The translations under genes were made by a program, and so were the position numbers. DNA of 64,000 nt from Alphaproteobacteria bacterium. GTDB lineage: Bacteria; Pseudomonadota; Alphaproteobacteria; Rhodobacterales; Rhodobacteraceae. Where the stretch lies: contig JAUIIR010000011.1 in the NCBI GenBank assembly GCA_030431485.1, forward strand, positions 1 through 64,000, written 5' to 3'. Under the pieces are notes generated by a model. That model did not search any database. It saw only the letters and a list, made by a program, of their open reading frames with translations, and was not told where the DNA came from. Positions 47,338 to 56,238 of the stretch are shown here, piece by piece (the first letter of the stretch is position 1; every line of letters starts with the position of its first letter).

Positions 47338-48417
47338 ATGTCGACTGTAACGTCTGCCTTTGTCCACGCGATGACAAAAACCGCTGGCCTTACCTTGCGT
47401 CCTGACGGTGCAGTGCTTTCTGACGGGCAAAAAGTATTTCAACTCTCAAAATTGCCGAACGGTCAGATAGAAGGCCCGCCGTTCTTCGATCTGATCGACT
47501 GGATCGAAGAGCGCCATCGCGATCGCGTGTCACTGGTGGCGAAATATGCTGAGACGATCCAAATCGACGATCTTGGCGTTCTGGGACTGGCGTTAAAAAC
47601 CGCACCGACTCTTCGGGCATCTCTCATGCGTCTTGTCCGCTATTTCCGCCTCTTGACCGACACTGCAACCTACCGACTAGACGAGGGTGGTGCACAGGCG
47701 CGCATCTTGATGGAGAAGTGCACAAGCGATCATTCCGCCTTGTCACTGCGCAACGAATGCGCCTTGTCGGCCATGGCGCAGATTTTCCGAACATGCGTCA
47801 AAGGTGACCTTGCACTCGAGCGCGTGACCTTTCGTCATGAAAGCCGATGCGATCCTGATCGCTATGTTGAAATGTTCGGATGCCCCGTGACGTTCGGCGC
47901 ACGTGAGGATGCTTTGATCATGTCAAAAGGCATGCTCGACCTCCCGAACCACTTGGGCGATGACGCGCTGTCCCGGTTCTTGACTCAGCAACTTGATGTC
48001 GAATTTGAGGCATTTCGCCCGGCTACATCCTTGCGGGAGGAACTCTGCCGCCGCCTGCCGACAGCGCTCAGCACCGGGGTGCCGCAAGCCTCTGAACTGG
48101 CGCGCGACATAGGGCTGAGCGAGCGCACGTTCTTTCGCCGTCTTGCCACCGAGGGGACGACATTCCGAGACGTCGTGCGTGACGTACAAATCCGCCTCGC
48201 ACGGGATTTACTGGCACGCAGAGATTGCAGCATCGCCGAAGTCGCATTCCTGACGGGCTTTTCCGAGCAGAGCAGCTTTGGTCGCGCGTTCAAACGCTCT
48301 GTCGGACAGGCCCCGTCCGAGTATCGCAGCATCGCACTGGAAGCACCGGAACCATTGGCAGACACGGTCAAAAGGCTGGCAGGCCAGGTCGATACCAGCA
48401 GGTCTGTCGCGGTCTAA
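47338..48417 (+). CDS. AraC-family regulator with PF12625-type N-terminus
   Basis: The 359-residue protein has the arabinose-binding-like N-terminal domain of the OruR/ArgR group (around LVAKYAETIQIDDLGVLGLALKTAPTL). It has two C-terminal helix-turn-helix motifs: ELARDIGLSERTFFRRLATEG and IAEVAFLTGFSEQSSFGRAFKRSVGQAPSEYR. The ATG at 47338 has GGAG six bases upstream and is preferred over 47332. It probably controls the following small protein, isochorismatase and YHS genes (same direction); no operator was identified. Confidence 0.9.
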   Translation: MSTVTSAFVHAMTKTAGLTLRPDGAVLSDGQKVFQLSKLPNGQIEGPPFFDLIDWIEERHRDRVSLVAKYAETIQIDDLGVLGLALKTAPTLRASLMRLVRYFRLLTDTATYRLDEGGAQARILMEKCTSDHSALSLRNECALSAMAQIFRTCVKGDLALERVTFRHESRCDPDRYVEMFGCPVTFGAREDALIMSKGMLDLPNHLGDDALSRFLTQQLDVEFEAFRPATSLREELCRRLPTALSTGVPQASELARDIGLSERTFFRRLATEGTTFRDVVRDVQIRLARDLLARRDCSIAEVAFLTGFSEQSSFGRAFKRSVGQAPSEYRSIALEAPEPLADTVKRLAGQVDTSRSVAV

Positions 48418-48484
48418 TCTGTTTTCATCAGTAAGAGAGCGCAGCTCTCAGGAGATCGAAAACAGAATTGGAAAGGACCGGCAC

Positions 48485-48781
48485 ATGGCCTTTGTCGCAA
48501 CCACTCCCCGCCAGACACACTCGTCCGCCGGTGCCTGGCGCCACCCTCCACGTGCACGTCAAACCCGCGCGCTTTTGTGCGATATGACCAAGCTTCTGGG
48601 GGCCGCCGTCGCAGGCGCGCTGGCGACCGGCATGTTGGCCACTCTCGTGCTGATGTCGGGCGCCGCTCAGGCCCACGTGCCAGAGATGCCCGGCATGCCC
48701 CAGACACGCATCCTGGAACCTGCCGATCTCGCACCATCGCCGATCTGCACCTGCCTCCTCCCACCGCTTAGCGCCAACTAA
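48485..48781 (+). CDS. Small exported or membrane-anchored protein (98 residues)
   Basis: AAAGGA precedes the ATG at 48485. The protein has an unstructured basic N-terminus and then a hydrophobic helix ending in an Ala-x-Ala-like site (MLATLVLMSGAAQA, before HVPEMPG). A short mature tail contains a CTC pair. An inner ATG at 48584 would give a plain signal peptide (MTKLLGAAVAGAL). No family recognised. It lies between the AraC gene and the isochorismatase gene. Confidence 0.55.
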   Translation: MAFVATTPRQTHSSAGAWRHPPRARQTRALLCDMTKLLGAAVAGALATGMLATLVLMSGAAQAHVPEMPGMPQTRILEPADLAPSPICTCLLPPLSAN

Positions 48782-48891
48782 GCAGATTTCCCCAAATCAG
48801 ATGATCGAAACGCGGCGCTCATGCGTCCGTGCAGGATGAGCCTGTGCCCTCCAAACCCTTCCCCCGCTCTGAACAAAAAAGGAGAAAGAGC

Positions 48892-49740
48892 ATGACACAC
48901 GAAGACCACAAAAACTGCGGCTGTGACGTCACACCCGAGCGCGTCGACATGGCCCGCCGCCGCCTGTTGGCAAGCGCGGCTGCCACAGGCGCCACGGCGC
49001 TGGCGGCCGCCACCGCACACGCGGCGACGCCCGAGGCCCGCGCGGCTTATGCCGATCCTGACACCCCCGGCTTGCCGCAGATTGACATGGAGATTGTTCC
49101 AGGACGCACTGCGCTTGTCGTCACCGATCCGCAGATCGACTTCCTGTCCGAAGACGGTGTGACCTGGGGCGTCGTCGGTGAGAGCGTCACGGAACAGGGC
49201 ACCGTCGACAACATCGAACGCCTGTTTGCCGCAGCGAAAGACGCCGGCATGCCCGTCTTCATTTCCCCCCACTACTATTACCCGCATGACCACAAGTGGC
49301 AGTTCGAAGGCACATTGGAAAAAACGATGCACAGCATCGGCATGTTCGATCGCCCGGACGCCCTGTCGCTGGATGGCTTCGAAGGTTCGGGCGCCGATTG
49401 GATGCCCCAGTACAAGAAGTACATCGAGGATGGTGAAACCATCGTCTGCTCGCCCCACAAGGTCTACGGTCCGGCTCAAAACGATCTGAACCTCCAGTTG
49501 CGCAAGCGTGGTATCGACAAGGTCATTCTTGCCGGTATGTCCGCCAATCTCTGCACCCAGGCCCATCTCTACGAACTGCTGGAGCTGGGCTACGAAGTCG
49601 CCGTTGTGCGTGACGCCACCGCCGGGGCCAAGGTTCCGGAAGGCGACGGATATCTCGCTGCCATCATCAATTTCCGCATGGTCGCCAATGGCGTGTGGTG
49701 GACGGATGACGCCGTCACCCGCATCGCACGCGGCGCCTGA
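48892..49740 (+). CDS. Isochorismatase-family hydrolase with Tat-type signal
   Basis: The 282-residue protein begins with a twin-arginine-like signal (MARRRLLASAAATGATALAAATAHA), so it is probably exported folded to the periplasm. The hydrolase domain has the catalytic Asp in VVTDPQIDFLS, the Lys in SPHKVYG and the Cys in GMSANLCTQAHLYEL, matching the Asp-Lys-Cys triad of cysteine hydrolases. The substrate is unknown; isochorismate itself is unlikely in this compartment (inference). AAGGAG precedes the ATG at 48892. The YHS gene follows 37 bases later. Confidence 0.9.
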   Translation: MTHEDHKNCGCDVTPERVDMARRRLLASAAATGATALAAATAHAATPEARAAYADPDTPGLPQIDMEIVPGRTALVVTDPQIDFLSEDGVTWGVVGESVTEQGTVDNIERLFAAAKDAGMPVFISPHYYYPHDHKWQFEGTLEKTMHSIGMFDRPDALSLDGFEGSGADWMPQYKKYIEDGETIVCSPHKVYGPAQNDLNLQLRKRGIDKVILAGMSANLCTQAHLYELLELGYEVAVVRDATAGAKVPEGDGYLAAIINFRMVANGVWWTDDAVTRIARGA

Positions 49741-49777
49741 TCTTCCCCTCCCCAACCCTTCAAAAAGGACCCTTCAC

Positions 49778-50251
49778 ATGAAACTCACAACCCTCCTGAC
49801 CGTTGCAATGATCTCTTTAGCCCCGGCAGCTTTTGCCGCCGATGAGGTCAATGTCTCAAATGGACTGACCCTGACGGGCAATCCCCTAGGGATGCATGGT
49901 TTCGACCCGGTCGCCATGTTCAAGTCGGACGCACCGATGATCGGTAACGCCGAATTCACCTCCGAGCATGATGGCGTCGACTACTACTTCGCAACCGCAG
50001 CGGCCAAGGCGACCTTTGACGCCGATCCCGCTGCGATGCTGCCAGAGTTTGGTGGTTTCTGCGCCTTCGGCGTCTTCGTCGGCAAGAAGCTCGACGGCGA
50101 CGTGCGATACGCCGATATTGTCGACGGCAAACTGTACCTTTTCGTCAACCAAGCCATCTTCGAGAAATATCTGGAAGATAAAGACAACGTCATCAAAGGC
50201 GCCTACGCCAAATGGTCCGAGATCATGGCAACACCGATCGGCGACCTTTGA
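49778..50251 (+). CDS. Periplasmic YHS-domain protein
   Basis: The 157-residue protein has a signal peptide (MKLTTLLTVAMISLAPAAFA, cleavage before ADEV). A YHS-like domain follows (GFDPVAMF, DYYFATAAAKATFDADPAAMLPEFGGFCAFGV and LYLFVNQAIFEKY). YHS domains are often metal-binding; the visible single Cys (GFCAFG) makes copper or other metal binding uncertain. AAAAAGGA lies upstream. It is downstream of the isochorismatase gene and probably part of the same unit. Confidence 0.88.
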   Translation: MKLTTLLTVAMISLAPAAFAADEVNVSNGLTLTGNPLGMHGFDPVAMFKSDAPMIGNAEFTSEHDGVDYYFATAAAKATFDADPAAMLPEFGGFCAFGVFVGKKLDGDVRYADIVDGKLYLFVNQAIFEKYLEDKDNVIKGAYAKWSEIMATPIGDL

Positions 50252-50518
50252 TCAAACGGCCGAGCCGCGTTCCTCCGCGTGGCTCGTCCCGGTCACACAC
50301 TAGCTGCGACGCTACGCTCCGAACGACCTCGGACACGCCACCAAAGATACCGCAGCGTAAGCGCAGAAACCGTCTGCCGCACAGGACTGAAATACCTACG
50401 CGGGCTCGGTAGAGATTTTATTAGGTCGGTAGCGCCTCTTCGGTGCGGAGCTGACGAACAACGCCATCGACACGAGGTCCGTTCTCGGAATTGTGCTCGC
50501 TTTTTCGTGACGGCAGGG
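50252..50518. other. Gap between convergent YHS and SDR genes
   Basis: No supported gene was found in these 267 bases. An imperfect hairpin (GAGCCGCG...CGCGTGGCTC, about 50261-50285) follows the YHS stop and may act as a weak terminator. Open frames on both strands look like chance: they overlap the SDR gene and show no domain. Confidence 0.5.
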
Positions 50519-51268
50519 TCAATGAAAGAAGACACCACCATCAATGACGAGCGTCTGACCAGTTGTCGTTTCGCTACGACAGAATTGAACCACCTGACCC
50601 GCAACATCATCCAGAGACGTGGTCGCTCCCAAAACGGATTTTGATTTGAAGCTATCAAGGAAGGCGTCGGATATGTTCTTAGTCAACTCCGTCCCTTCCA
50701 TCAGGCCCGGAGCCACGCAGTTCACGGTTACTTCGGGTGCCAGCGCTACGGCCAGACAACGGGTCAGCTGAATGGCACCTGCCTTGCTGACCGACTGAGC
50801 GATACTCGCTCCCATTGGTTTCATCCCGGCCATTGCCGCGACGTTCACAATCCGACCCCAATCCGAAGCCTTCAAGTGCGGCGCGGCATATTTCGATACA
50901 AGCCAAGGCCCCCGCAGATTCACCTGCATGCTCCTGTCCCATATTTCAGATGAAAGGGCATCCAAGTCAGGAAAAGGGACACCCTGTGCGATCGCCGCAT
51001 TGTTCACCAAGATATCCAGCGTGCCAAAGGCGTCCACGACGTCTGCGACAGCTTTCTCTACGGAAGCTTCGTCCGATTGATCTATCCTCACAGAGGTCGC
51101 CTTCCCACCGGACGCCAAAACGTCTTGGCACACTTCGTTGGCCCGATCTTCGCCATCCATATATCCGACAGCCAAAGACACACCGCTTTCGGCAAGCGCT
51201 TTGCAGATGGACCTGCCAAGTCCACCGCTACCTCCGGTCACCAGCGCAACTGAACCGTCAATCTTCAT
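50519..51268 (-). CDS. SDR-fold protein lacking catalytic Ser and Tyr
   Basis: The 249-residue protein has an intact SDR cofactor motif (VALVTGGSGGLGRSI, ILVNNAAIAQG). In the FabG-aligned catalytic block, the Ser position is Ala145 (VNVAAMAG) and the YxxxK Tyr is Gln158 (QSVSK); only Lys162 remains. It may bind NAD(P) but should not carry out the usual hydride transfer. Compare the other SDR in the window, which keeps Ser, Tyr and Lys. It is divergent from a tautomerase gene (92 bases between starts), suggesting shared control. Confidence 0.85.
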   Translation of the reverse strand: MKIDGSVALVTGGSGGLGRSICKALAESGVSLAVGYMDGEDRANEVCQDVLASGGKATSVRIDQSDEASVEKAVADVVDAFGTLDILVNNAAIAQGVPFPDLDALSSEIWDRSMQVNLRGPWLVSKYAAPHLKASDWGRIVNVAAMAGMKPMGASIAQSVSKAGAIQLTRCLAVALAPEVTVNCVAPGLMEGTELTKNISDAFLDSFKSKSVLGATTSLDDVAGQVVQFCRSETTTGQTLVIDGGVFFH

Positions 51269-51360
51269 TCAACGCCCTCCTTGTCTCGGCCACCGCATCG
51301 ACTGAGATCCGCAGCGATATCGGATAACCTCCCAAGCATATCGAATCGTAAGGAGACAGC

Positions 51361-51579
51361 ATGCCCCTCATAGACATACACGTTCTGGAAGGCGTTTTCT
51401 CGGACGAGGAAAAAGCGCAAATCATTGCGGAGACGGCAAAAGGATTTGGAAAGGTCGCCGGGAAACCGATGCAAGATATGACTTCGGTACGCGTCCACGA
51501 AGTCAAAAGTGGCCACTGGGGCGGTGCCGACAGCGTCTGGACAACCGAACGCGCGTTGGAGCTAAAGCGCGGATTGTAA
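51361..51579 (+). CDS. 4-oxalocrotonate tautomerase family protein
   Basis: The 72-residue protein starts with Met-Pro (MPLIDIHVLEGVFSDEEK), so Pro2 would be the N-terminal catalytic base after Met removal. It also has MTSVRVHEVKSGHWGGADS, typical of the tautomerase superfamily. It probably forms a hexamer or dimer. It is divergent from the broken SDR gene, so the two may belong to one degradative or stress pathway (inference). TAAGGAG lies a few bases before the ATG. Confidence 0.88.
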   Translation: MPLIDIHVLEGVFSDEEKAQIIAETAKGFGKVAGKPMQDMTSVRVHEVKSGHWGGADSVWTTERALELKRGL

Positions 51580-51904
51580 GACACGTGTTTGTCCTACTCC
51601 TACCAGGCCAAGCACTCACTCAAGCATGCTGCAGCATCAGTCACAGGCGCTCACAAGCAGACATACCCAGCCCCGGACATCCGACAGCACGCACCAGTCT
51701 TTCTGACTGATATACGCCGGGTTTTCCGACATGCGTGCTGTCGATGCGCCTGCGGGCGAACGGGTGCGCTGTGGTCCGGTGCCGGATCATGATTGGATCA
51801 CAACGCCCCGTCCGCTTGTGCCCCCAAAACCTCTTCGGGAACGGCTCAACACTGTGCCATTAACGTTAAGATAGAATGAACCGCACGGGCGATTTACGCG
51901 ATTT
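51580..51904. other. Intergenic stretch without a recognisable gene
   Basis: This 325-base gap lies between the tautomerase and EcsC genes, which converge. Only a 67-codon plus-strand frame exists (51589-51792); it has no ribosome site and no domain. No clear terminator or repeat was seen. Confidence 0.6.
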
Positions 51905-52654
51905 TCAGAGGGTTTTGACTGCACGGCGCAAATGTTCGACCAAGTCGGATTCGCTCATGCCGCTGTCGCGCGCCAGCCGCCGCAGCCCGAAATGCACATG
52001 CGCCATTTCCTGATAATAACTGGTATAGGCGTAGTTTGTCGCCGCGCCCGCCGCCGCCCCAAGGACCGGCACGGTCTGCGCTGCCAGTTTCTGCCCCAAC
52101 ACAGTCGCAAGACGCGGTGCCACGGATTTCATGATCCCATGCACCGCTGCACCTGTCAGCGTCACGCGCGTGCTGAGAAATGCCATATTCGCCCCGTCAT
52201 CATCCGCCAGAGGCCCTGCGCTTGCAAAGACGGTCAGGCAATCGGCAAGAACATCGGGGTCATTCGGATCAAACCCGTGTTCTGCCGCCACGCCCTGAAT
52301 GGCGCGCAACAGAACCGTGGTGGTCACCGGAAGCTCGGCCAATGCCGTTGGCAAACCGCCTGCGCCGCCTACTGCACCCATGGCTGTCGTCAGCGCCGTG
52401 TTGAGCCAGCCCTTTTGGTCCGGCACGACCCCACGCGATTGTTTCGCAGCCTGCATCGCTACCCTGAGAGCGCGTTCAGTTGCACCCTCAAGACCAACCT
52501 TCACCGGCTCCGGCAAACGCTCCAAGAGGTTTTCGGCGCGGCCTCCGATCATGTTAAGCACCTGCAGCCCGACACCTCCGGCAGCCTTGTGGCGACGGGC
52601 CAGTTCAGTGATCGCTGTTTGTGTGTCGAGAGGCACGAGGTCGGTTCCTGTCAT
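51905..52654 (-). CDS. EcsC family protein
   Basis: The 249-residue protein fits the EcsC family, with ITELARRHKAAGGVGLQVLNMIGGRAENLLERLPEPV, GAVGGAGGLPTALAELPVTTTVLLRAIQGVA and the C-terminal GAATNYAYTSYYQEMAHVHFGLRRLA. The family is named after a Bacillus ABC transporter neighbour; its function is unclear and it may be membrane-associated. The ATG at 52654 was preferred over an upstream TTG. It lies 31 bases after a GNAT gene on the same strand. Confidence 0.85.
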   Translation of the reverse strand: MTGTDLVPLDTQTAITELARRHKAAGGVGLQVLNMIGGRAENLLERLPEPVKVGLEGATERALRVAMQAAKQSRGVVPDQKGWLNTALTTAMGAVGGAGGLPTALAELPVTTTVLLRAIQGVAAEHGFDPNDPDVLADCLTVFASAGPLADDDGANMAFLSTRVTLTGAAVHGIMKSVAPRLATVLGQKLAAQTVPVLGAAAGAATNYAYTSYYQEMAHVHFGLRRLARDSGMSESDLVEHLRRAVKTL

Positions 52655-52685
52655 ACCGTACAAGTGGGGACGTTGACCGTACGGT

Positions 52686-53171
52686 TCAAGCGTCGCGCTG
52701 AACGACCCCCTGAACGCCGTCCCAAGCGCCCGGGATTAGTTCAAGCCCCAGCACACGATCCGGGTTCGTGGGTGGTGGCATCTCGACCCCGTCGCGTTTC
52801 TCGAACCCGAAGCGACGATAGTACGGTGCATCGCCCACCAGCAGCACCCGCGCCCAGCCTTCCGAATTCGCCTGCGCGAGGCTGTCCCGAATGAGCGCGC
52901 CGCCCAGGCCTTCACCCTGCGCCGTCGGGTGCACCGCAACCGGGCCGAGCAGCAAAACCCGCTGTCCCGCAATCCGCACCGGCCAATACCGGATCGCCCC
53001 GCCCAGAATGCCCTGCTCGTCACGCGCCACCCGGCTCAGGCTTGCCACCGGCGGGATGCCATCGCGCAGCCGATACGAGGACAAAGCCTCGCGTCCCGGT
53101 GCGAAACACAGGTCATAGAGGGCTTCGACCTCCCACCAATCCTTTTTGGTTTCCGGGCTCAGGGTGAACAT
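52686..53171 (-). CDS. GNAT-family N-acetyltransferase
   Basis: The 161-residue protein has the GNAT acetyl-CoA-binding segment LLGPVAVHPTAQGEGLGGALIRDSL. The motif B region is RVLLVGDAPYYRRFGFEK, typical of the YhbS-like group. The substrate is unknown. The ATG at 53171 was chosen (MFTLSPETKKDWWEVEALYDLCF); a longer upstream frame reaches into the divergent gap. It is divergent from the flavin reductase gene and cotranscribed with ecsC. Confidence 0.88.
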   Translation of the reverse strand: MFTLSPETKKDWWEVEALYDLCFAPGREALSSYRLRDGIPPVASLSRVARDEQGILGGAIRYWPVRIAGQRVLLLGPVAVHPTAQGEGLGGALIRDSLAQANSEGWARVLLVGDAPYYRRFGFEKRDGVEMPPPTNPDRVLGLELIPGAWDGVQGVVQRDA

Positions 53172-53270
53172 GACACCGCTCTTCTTTGACGCGCGGCACA
53201 CCCCCGTGCATTCCGCTGCGAAACGGCCTATCACGCAGGAAAACAATCGGCAAACAGGGAGCTTGCCCTT

Positions 53271-53876
53271 ATGTTCTACCGCCCCGAAGACGGCCACGGC
53301 CTGCCGCACAATCCGTTCAACGCCATCGTGACCCCCCGCCCTATCGGCTGGATCTCGACCCGTGGCAGCGACGGGCAGGACAATCTTGCGCCCTACTCTT
53401 TTTTCAACGCCGTGGCCTATGTACCGCCACAGGTGATGTTCTCTTCCACCTCAGCCAAGGAAGATCGCGGCGACACCAAGGACTCTGTGGCGCAGATCCG
53501 AGACACCGGTGTGTTCGCCGTCAACATCGTCGAATACGCCATGCGCGACGCGATGAACCTGACCTCGGGCGCATGGGACCGCGATGTGGACGAATTCGCA
53601 CATGCGGGCATCGACAAGGCCGAGTGTGACACGATCAACTGTCCCCGCGTGGCGAACGCCCCTGCAACCCTCGAATGCAAACTCACGCAGATCGTCAAAC
53701 TGCCCGGAGAGGCCAATTTCGCTGCCTTTGGCGAAGTCACCGGCATCCACATGCGCGACGATTGCATCAAGGATGGCGAGTTTGACGTGCTCAGCTTCAA
53801 CCCGCTGACCCGCATGGGCTACCGTGATTATTCGGTGATCCGCGAAAAGTTCAGCCTGAAACGCCCTGGAGAATAG
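53271..53876 (+). CDS. Flavin reductase-like domain protein
   Basis: The 201-residue protein has the flavin reductase split-barrel: NPFNAIVTPRPIGWISTRG, NLAPYSFFNAVAYVPPQVMFSS, DTGVFAVNIVEYAMRDAMN and GEVTGIHMRDDCI. Members use FMN and may act with monooxygenases or alone. No partner oxygenase gene is adjacent. It lies just upstream of the Lin0512 pair with a 77-base gap. Confidence 0.9.
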   Translation: MFYRPEDGHGLPHNPFNAIVTPRPIGWISTRGSDGQDNLAPYSFFNAVAYVPPQVMFSSTSAKEDRGDTKDSVAQIRDTGVFAVNIVEYAMRDAMNLTSGAWDRDVDEFAHAGIDKAECDTINCPRVANAPATLECKLTQIVKLPGEANFAAFGEVTGIHMRDDCIKDGEFDVLSFNPLTRMGYRDYSVIREKFSLKRPGE

Positions 53877-53953
53877 GTCAAGTCTTGCACCCTATTGTTT
53901 CGCGCGCGAAACATTGGGTCCGATCCGGTCCTTTAACAAAAGGTTAACACGAT

Positions 53954-54304
53954 ATGCCCGTCAAACGTCTGCTGACCGAATTCGGCATGGGGTCCTCCCT
54001 GCGCCGACAGGATTACACCGAAGCCGCCGCGCGGGCTGTGCGAGATGCGCTCTGGCATAATTCGATCAACCTTGCGGAACTCTACGGAAAGGACGAATCC
54101 GACATGCAGATCACAGTCGAGGTGGGCGTCCAGAACCCCGACGCGCTCGACACCGGAACCATCGCGGCGATCTTCCCCTATGGCCAAGTCACTGTGATTG
54201 CCCGCAAAGGCGGGTTGGACATCCCCCGCGCTGATGGAGGCAAACCGACAGTTATTGCCAATGTCGCGATCTCGGTCGCGCTTGATCTGGGGGGTGTCGC
54301 ATGA
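53954..54304 (+). CDS. Lin0512 family protein, tandem paralogue 1
   Basis: The 116-residue protein has the Lin0512 pattern TEFGMGSSLRRQDYTEAAARAVRDALWHNSI and VEVGVQNPDALDTGTIAAIFPYGQVTVIARKGGLDIP. The family is of unknown function. It is paralogous to the following gene, which starts inside its stop (ATGA overlap). The pair may form a hetero-oligomer (inference). It lies upstream of mtnP. Confidence 0.85.
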   Translation: MPVKRLLTEFGMGSSLRRQDYTEAAARAVRDALWHNSINLAELYGKDESDMQITVEVGVQNPDALDTGTIAAIFPYGQVTVIARKGGLDIPRADGGKPTVIANVAISVALDLGGVA

Positions 54305-54645
54305 GCGACCAGCGGTTCATCATCGAAATGGGCATGGGCAATGACCAATACGGCATGGACTACACCAAAGCCGCCGCCCGCGCGATCGAGGACGCGATCC
54401 GCCATTCCTCGATCCAACTGTTTGACGCCACAGGTCTGCCGCACGACCAGATGCGCGTGCAGGTGACGGTGGGCGTGGCAGAACCTGACAAAGTGAATTG
54501 CGCCGAACTTGCAAAAGGCTTGCCTCGTGGCCGCGCCACGGTGACAGCAATCGAAGGCGGGCTGAACGTCACCAGTCCCGACAGCGGCACCACTTTGGTG
54601 ATCGCAACCGCCGCCGTCGAGGCCTTTTTGCCGCGTCAGGACTAG
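54301..54645 (+). CDS. Lin0512 family protein, tandem paralogue 2
   Basis: The 114-residue protein shares IEMGMGNDQYGMDYTKAAARAIEDAIRHSSIQ and VTVGVAEPDKVNCAELAKGLPRGRATVTAIEGGLNV with its upstream paralogue. The ATG at 54301 overlaps that gene's stop, so they are translationally coupled. Function unknown. mtnP begins 60 bases later in the same direction, which may link the pair to purine or methylthioadenosine metabolism. Confidence 0.85.
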   Translation: MSDQRFIIEMGMGNDQYGMDYTKAAARAIEDAIRHSSIQLFDATGLPHDQMRVQVTVGVAEPDKVNCAELAKGLPRGRATVTAIEGGLNVTSPDSGTTLVIATAAVEAFLPRQD

Positions 54646-54705
54646 CATGGCTTGATGCCAAAGACCTGCGCTGCAAGACTGCGCTGAACCGGATCGGAGG
54701 CGCAT

Positions 54706-55590
54706 ATGGCAAGCCGCAAACTGGGTGTGATCGGCGGATCGGGGCTTTATGCCGTGGACGGATTGCAGGACGCCGAATGGCACACCGTGGACACACCTTG
54801 GGGTGCGCCGTCGGATCAGCTTTACTGCGGCACGCTCGATGGACTCGGCATCGTGTTCCTGCCCCGTCACGGGCGCGGCCATGTTTACAGCCCGTCGGAC
54901 GTGCCATACCGCGCCAATATCGACGCGCTCAAACGGCTTGGCGTGACCGATGTGATCAGCGTCAGCGCCTGCGGGTCCTTCCGCGAAGAGATGGCACCGG
55001 GCGATTTCGTCATCGTTGACCAGTTCATCGACCGCACATTTGCGCGCGCCAAAAGCTTTTTCGGCGCGGGCTGCGTGGCGCATGTGTCGGTCGCCCACCC
55101 GGTCTGCGGCGGTCTTGGCAAAACCTGTGCCAAGGCCGCACGACAGGCCGGGGTCACCGTGCATGAAGGCGGCACCTATCTGGCGATGGAAGGGCCGCAG
55201 TTCTCGACATTGGCAGAGTCCAATCTCTACCGGGATCAATGGGGCTGTTCGGTGATCGGCATGACCAACATGCCCGAGGCGAAACTCGCCCGCGAAGCCG
55301 AGCTGTGCTATGCCAGCGTGGCGATGGTCACCGATTACGATTGCTGGCACCCCGGCCATGACGCGGTCGAGGTGACCGACATCATCCGCGTTCTGACCGG
55401 CAACGCCGATGCCGCGCGGCGGATGATCAAAGCTCTGCCAGCGCTGCTGGGCACCGACCGGCCCGCCTGCCCCCAAGGCTGCGATACCGCGCTGGAACAC
55501 GCGCTGATCACCGCACCCGAGGCCCGCGACCCGGAGATCATCAAAAAGCTGGACGCGGTTGCAGGCCGCGTGCTTTCTGGACGGACATGA
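54706..55590 (+). CDS. mtnP: S-methyl-5'-thioadenosine phosphorylase
   Basis: MtnP cleaves methylthioadenosine with phosphate to adenine and methylthioribose-1-phosphate, in methionine salvage. The 294-residue protein has the family motifs LGVIGGSGLY, LPRHGRGHVYSPSDVPYRANI, VSACGSFREEMAPGDFVIVDQFIDRT and MEGPQFSTLAES (substrate-binding), then VIGMTNMPEAKLAREAELCY. Length matches. apt, which uses the released adenine, lies just downstream, fitting a salvage unit. Confidence 0.95.
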   Translation: MASRKLGVIGGSGLYAVDGLQDAEWHTVDTPWGAPSDQLYCGTLDGLGIVFLPRHGRGHVYSPSDVPYRANIDALKRLGVTDVISVSACGSFREEMAPGDFVIVDQFIDRTFARAKSFFGAGCVAHVSVAHPVCGGLGKTCAKAARQAGVTVHEGGTYLAMEGPQFSTLAESNLYRDQWGCSVIGMTNMPEAKLAREAELCYASVAMVTDYDCWHPGHDAVEVTDIIRVLTGNADAARRMIKALPALLGTDRPACPQGCDTALEHALITAPEARDPEIIKKLDAVAGRVLSGRT

Positions 55591-55607
55591 TCCAAGGCTG
55601 ACTTGAA

Positions 55608-56231
55608 ATGAACATTGACCTCTGGCTGACCTTCGTCGCCGCCTCCACTGCACTTTTGCTTATCCCCGGGCGAACAGTCCTCTTGGTGCTTTCCTACGCG
55701 CTGAGCCAGGGCAAGCGCGTGGCCATCGCATCGGCCAGCGGTGTGGCGCTGGGCGACTTTATCGCGATGAGCTTGTCACTCGCGGGGTTAGGGGCATTGG
55801 TGCTGGCCTCGGCGACGCTGTTCACCGTGCTGAAATGGGTCGGCGCGATCTATCTTGTCTATCTTGGCATCAAACTCCTGCGCTCCGCCCCCGGTGCCGT
55901 CCTTCCGGTGACAGAGCAAAGCGTCGAGGCGCGCTCCGTCTTTGCCCACGCCGCCCTTGTGACGGCACTGAACCCGAAATCTATCGCATTCTTCATTGCC
56001 TTCGTGCCGCAGTTCATCACACCCGGCGCGCCGCTTCTGCCGCAATTCGCCATACTAATCGCCACCTTTGTCACTTTGGCCGCATTAAACGCCTTTGCCT
56101 ATGCGCTGGCCGCCGACCGGTTGCGCGGCTGGATCGGACGCGAGAGCGTTATTGGTTGGCTCATCCGCGCTGGAGGTACCACCCTGATCGCAATGGGAGC
56201 GCTGACCGCCCTCGCCCGCCGCACAAACTGA
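55608..56231 (+). CDS. LysE-family translocator
   Basis: The 207-residue inner-membrane protein has five to six helices of the LysE/RhtB type, with [33 protein letters not shown] near the N-terminus and [20 protein letters not shown] in the middle. Members export amino acids or related small molecules. The substrate is unknown. It lies between mtnP and apt, close-spaced on the same strand, so it might export a salvage intermediate or by-product (inference). Confidence 0.9.
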   Translation: MNIDLWLTFVAASTALLLIPGRTVLLVLSYALSQGKRVAIASASGVALGDFIAMSLSLAGLGALVLASATLFTVLKWVGAIYLVYLGIKLLRSAPGAVLPVTEQSVEARSVFAHAALVTALNPKSIAFFIAFVPQFITPGAPLLPQFAILIATFVTLAALNAFAYALAADRLRGWIGRESVIGWLIRAGGTTLIAMGALTALARRTN

Positions 56232-56238
56232 GACTGAC

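Noticed and set aside
50279-50658. Overlapping plus and minus frames of 121 codons each in the YHS/SDR gap
   Set aside because: Both are rich in Arg and Cys, overlap the end of the SDR gene, and match no transposase or other domain; considered as an IS remnant but without inverted repeats.
51589-51792. A 67-codon frame after the tautomerase gene
   Set aside because: It has no ribosome-binding site, signal peptide or domain, and its Cys/Arg/His composition looks like non-coding sequence.
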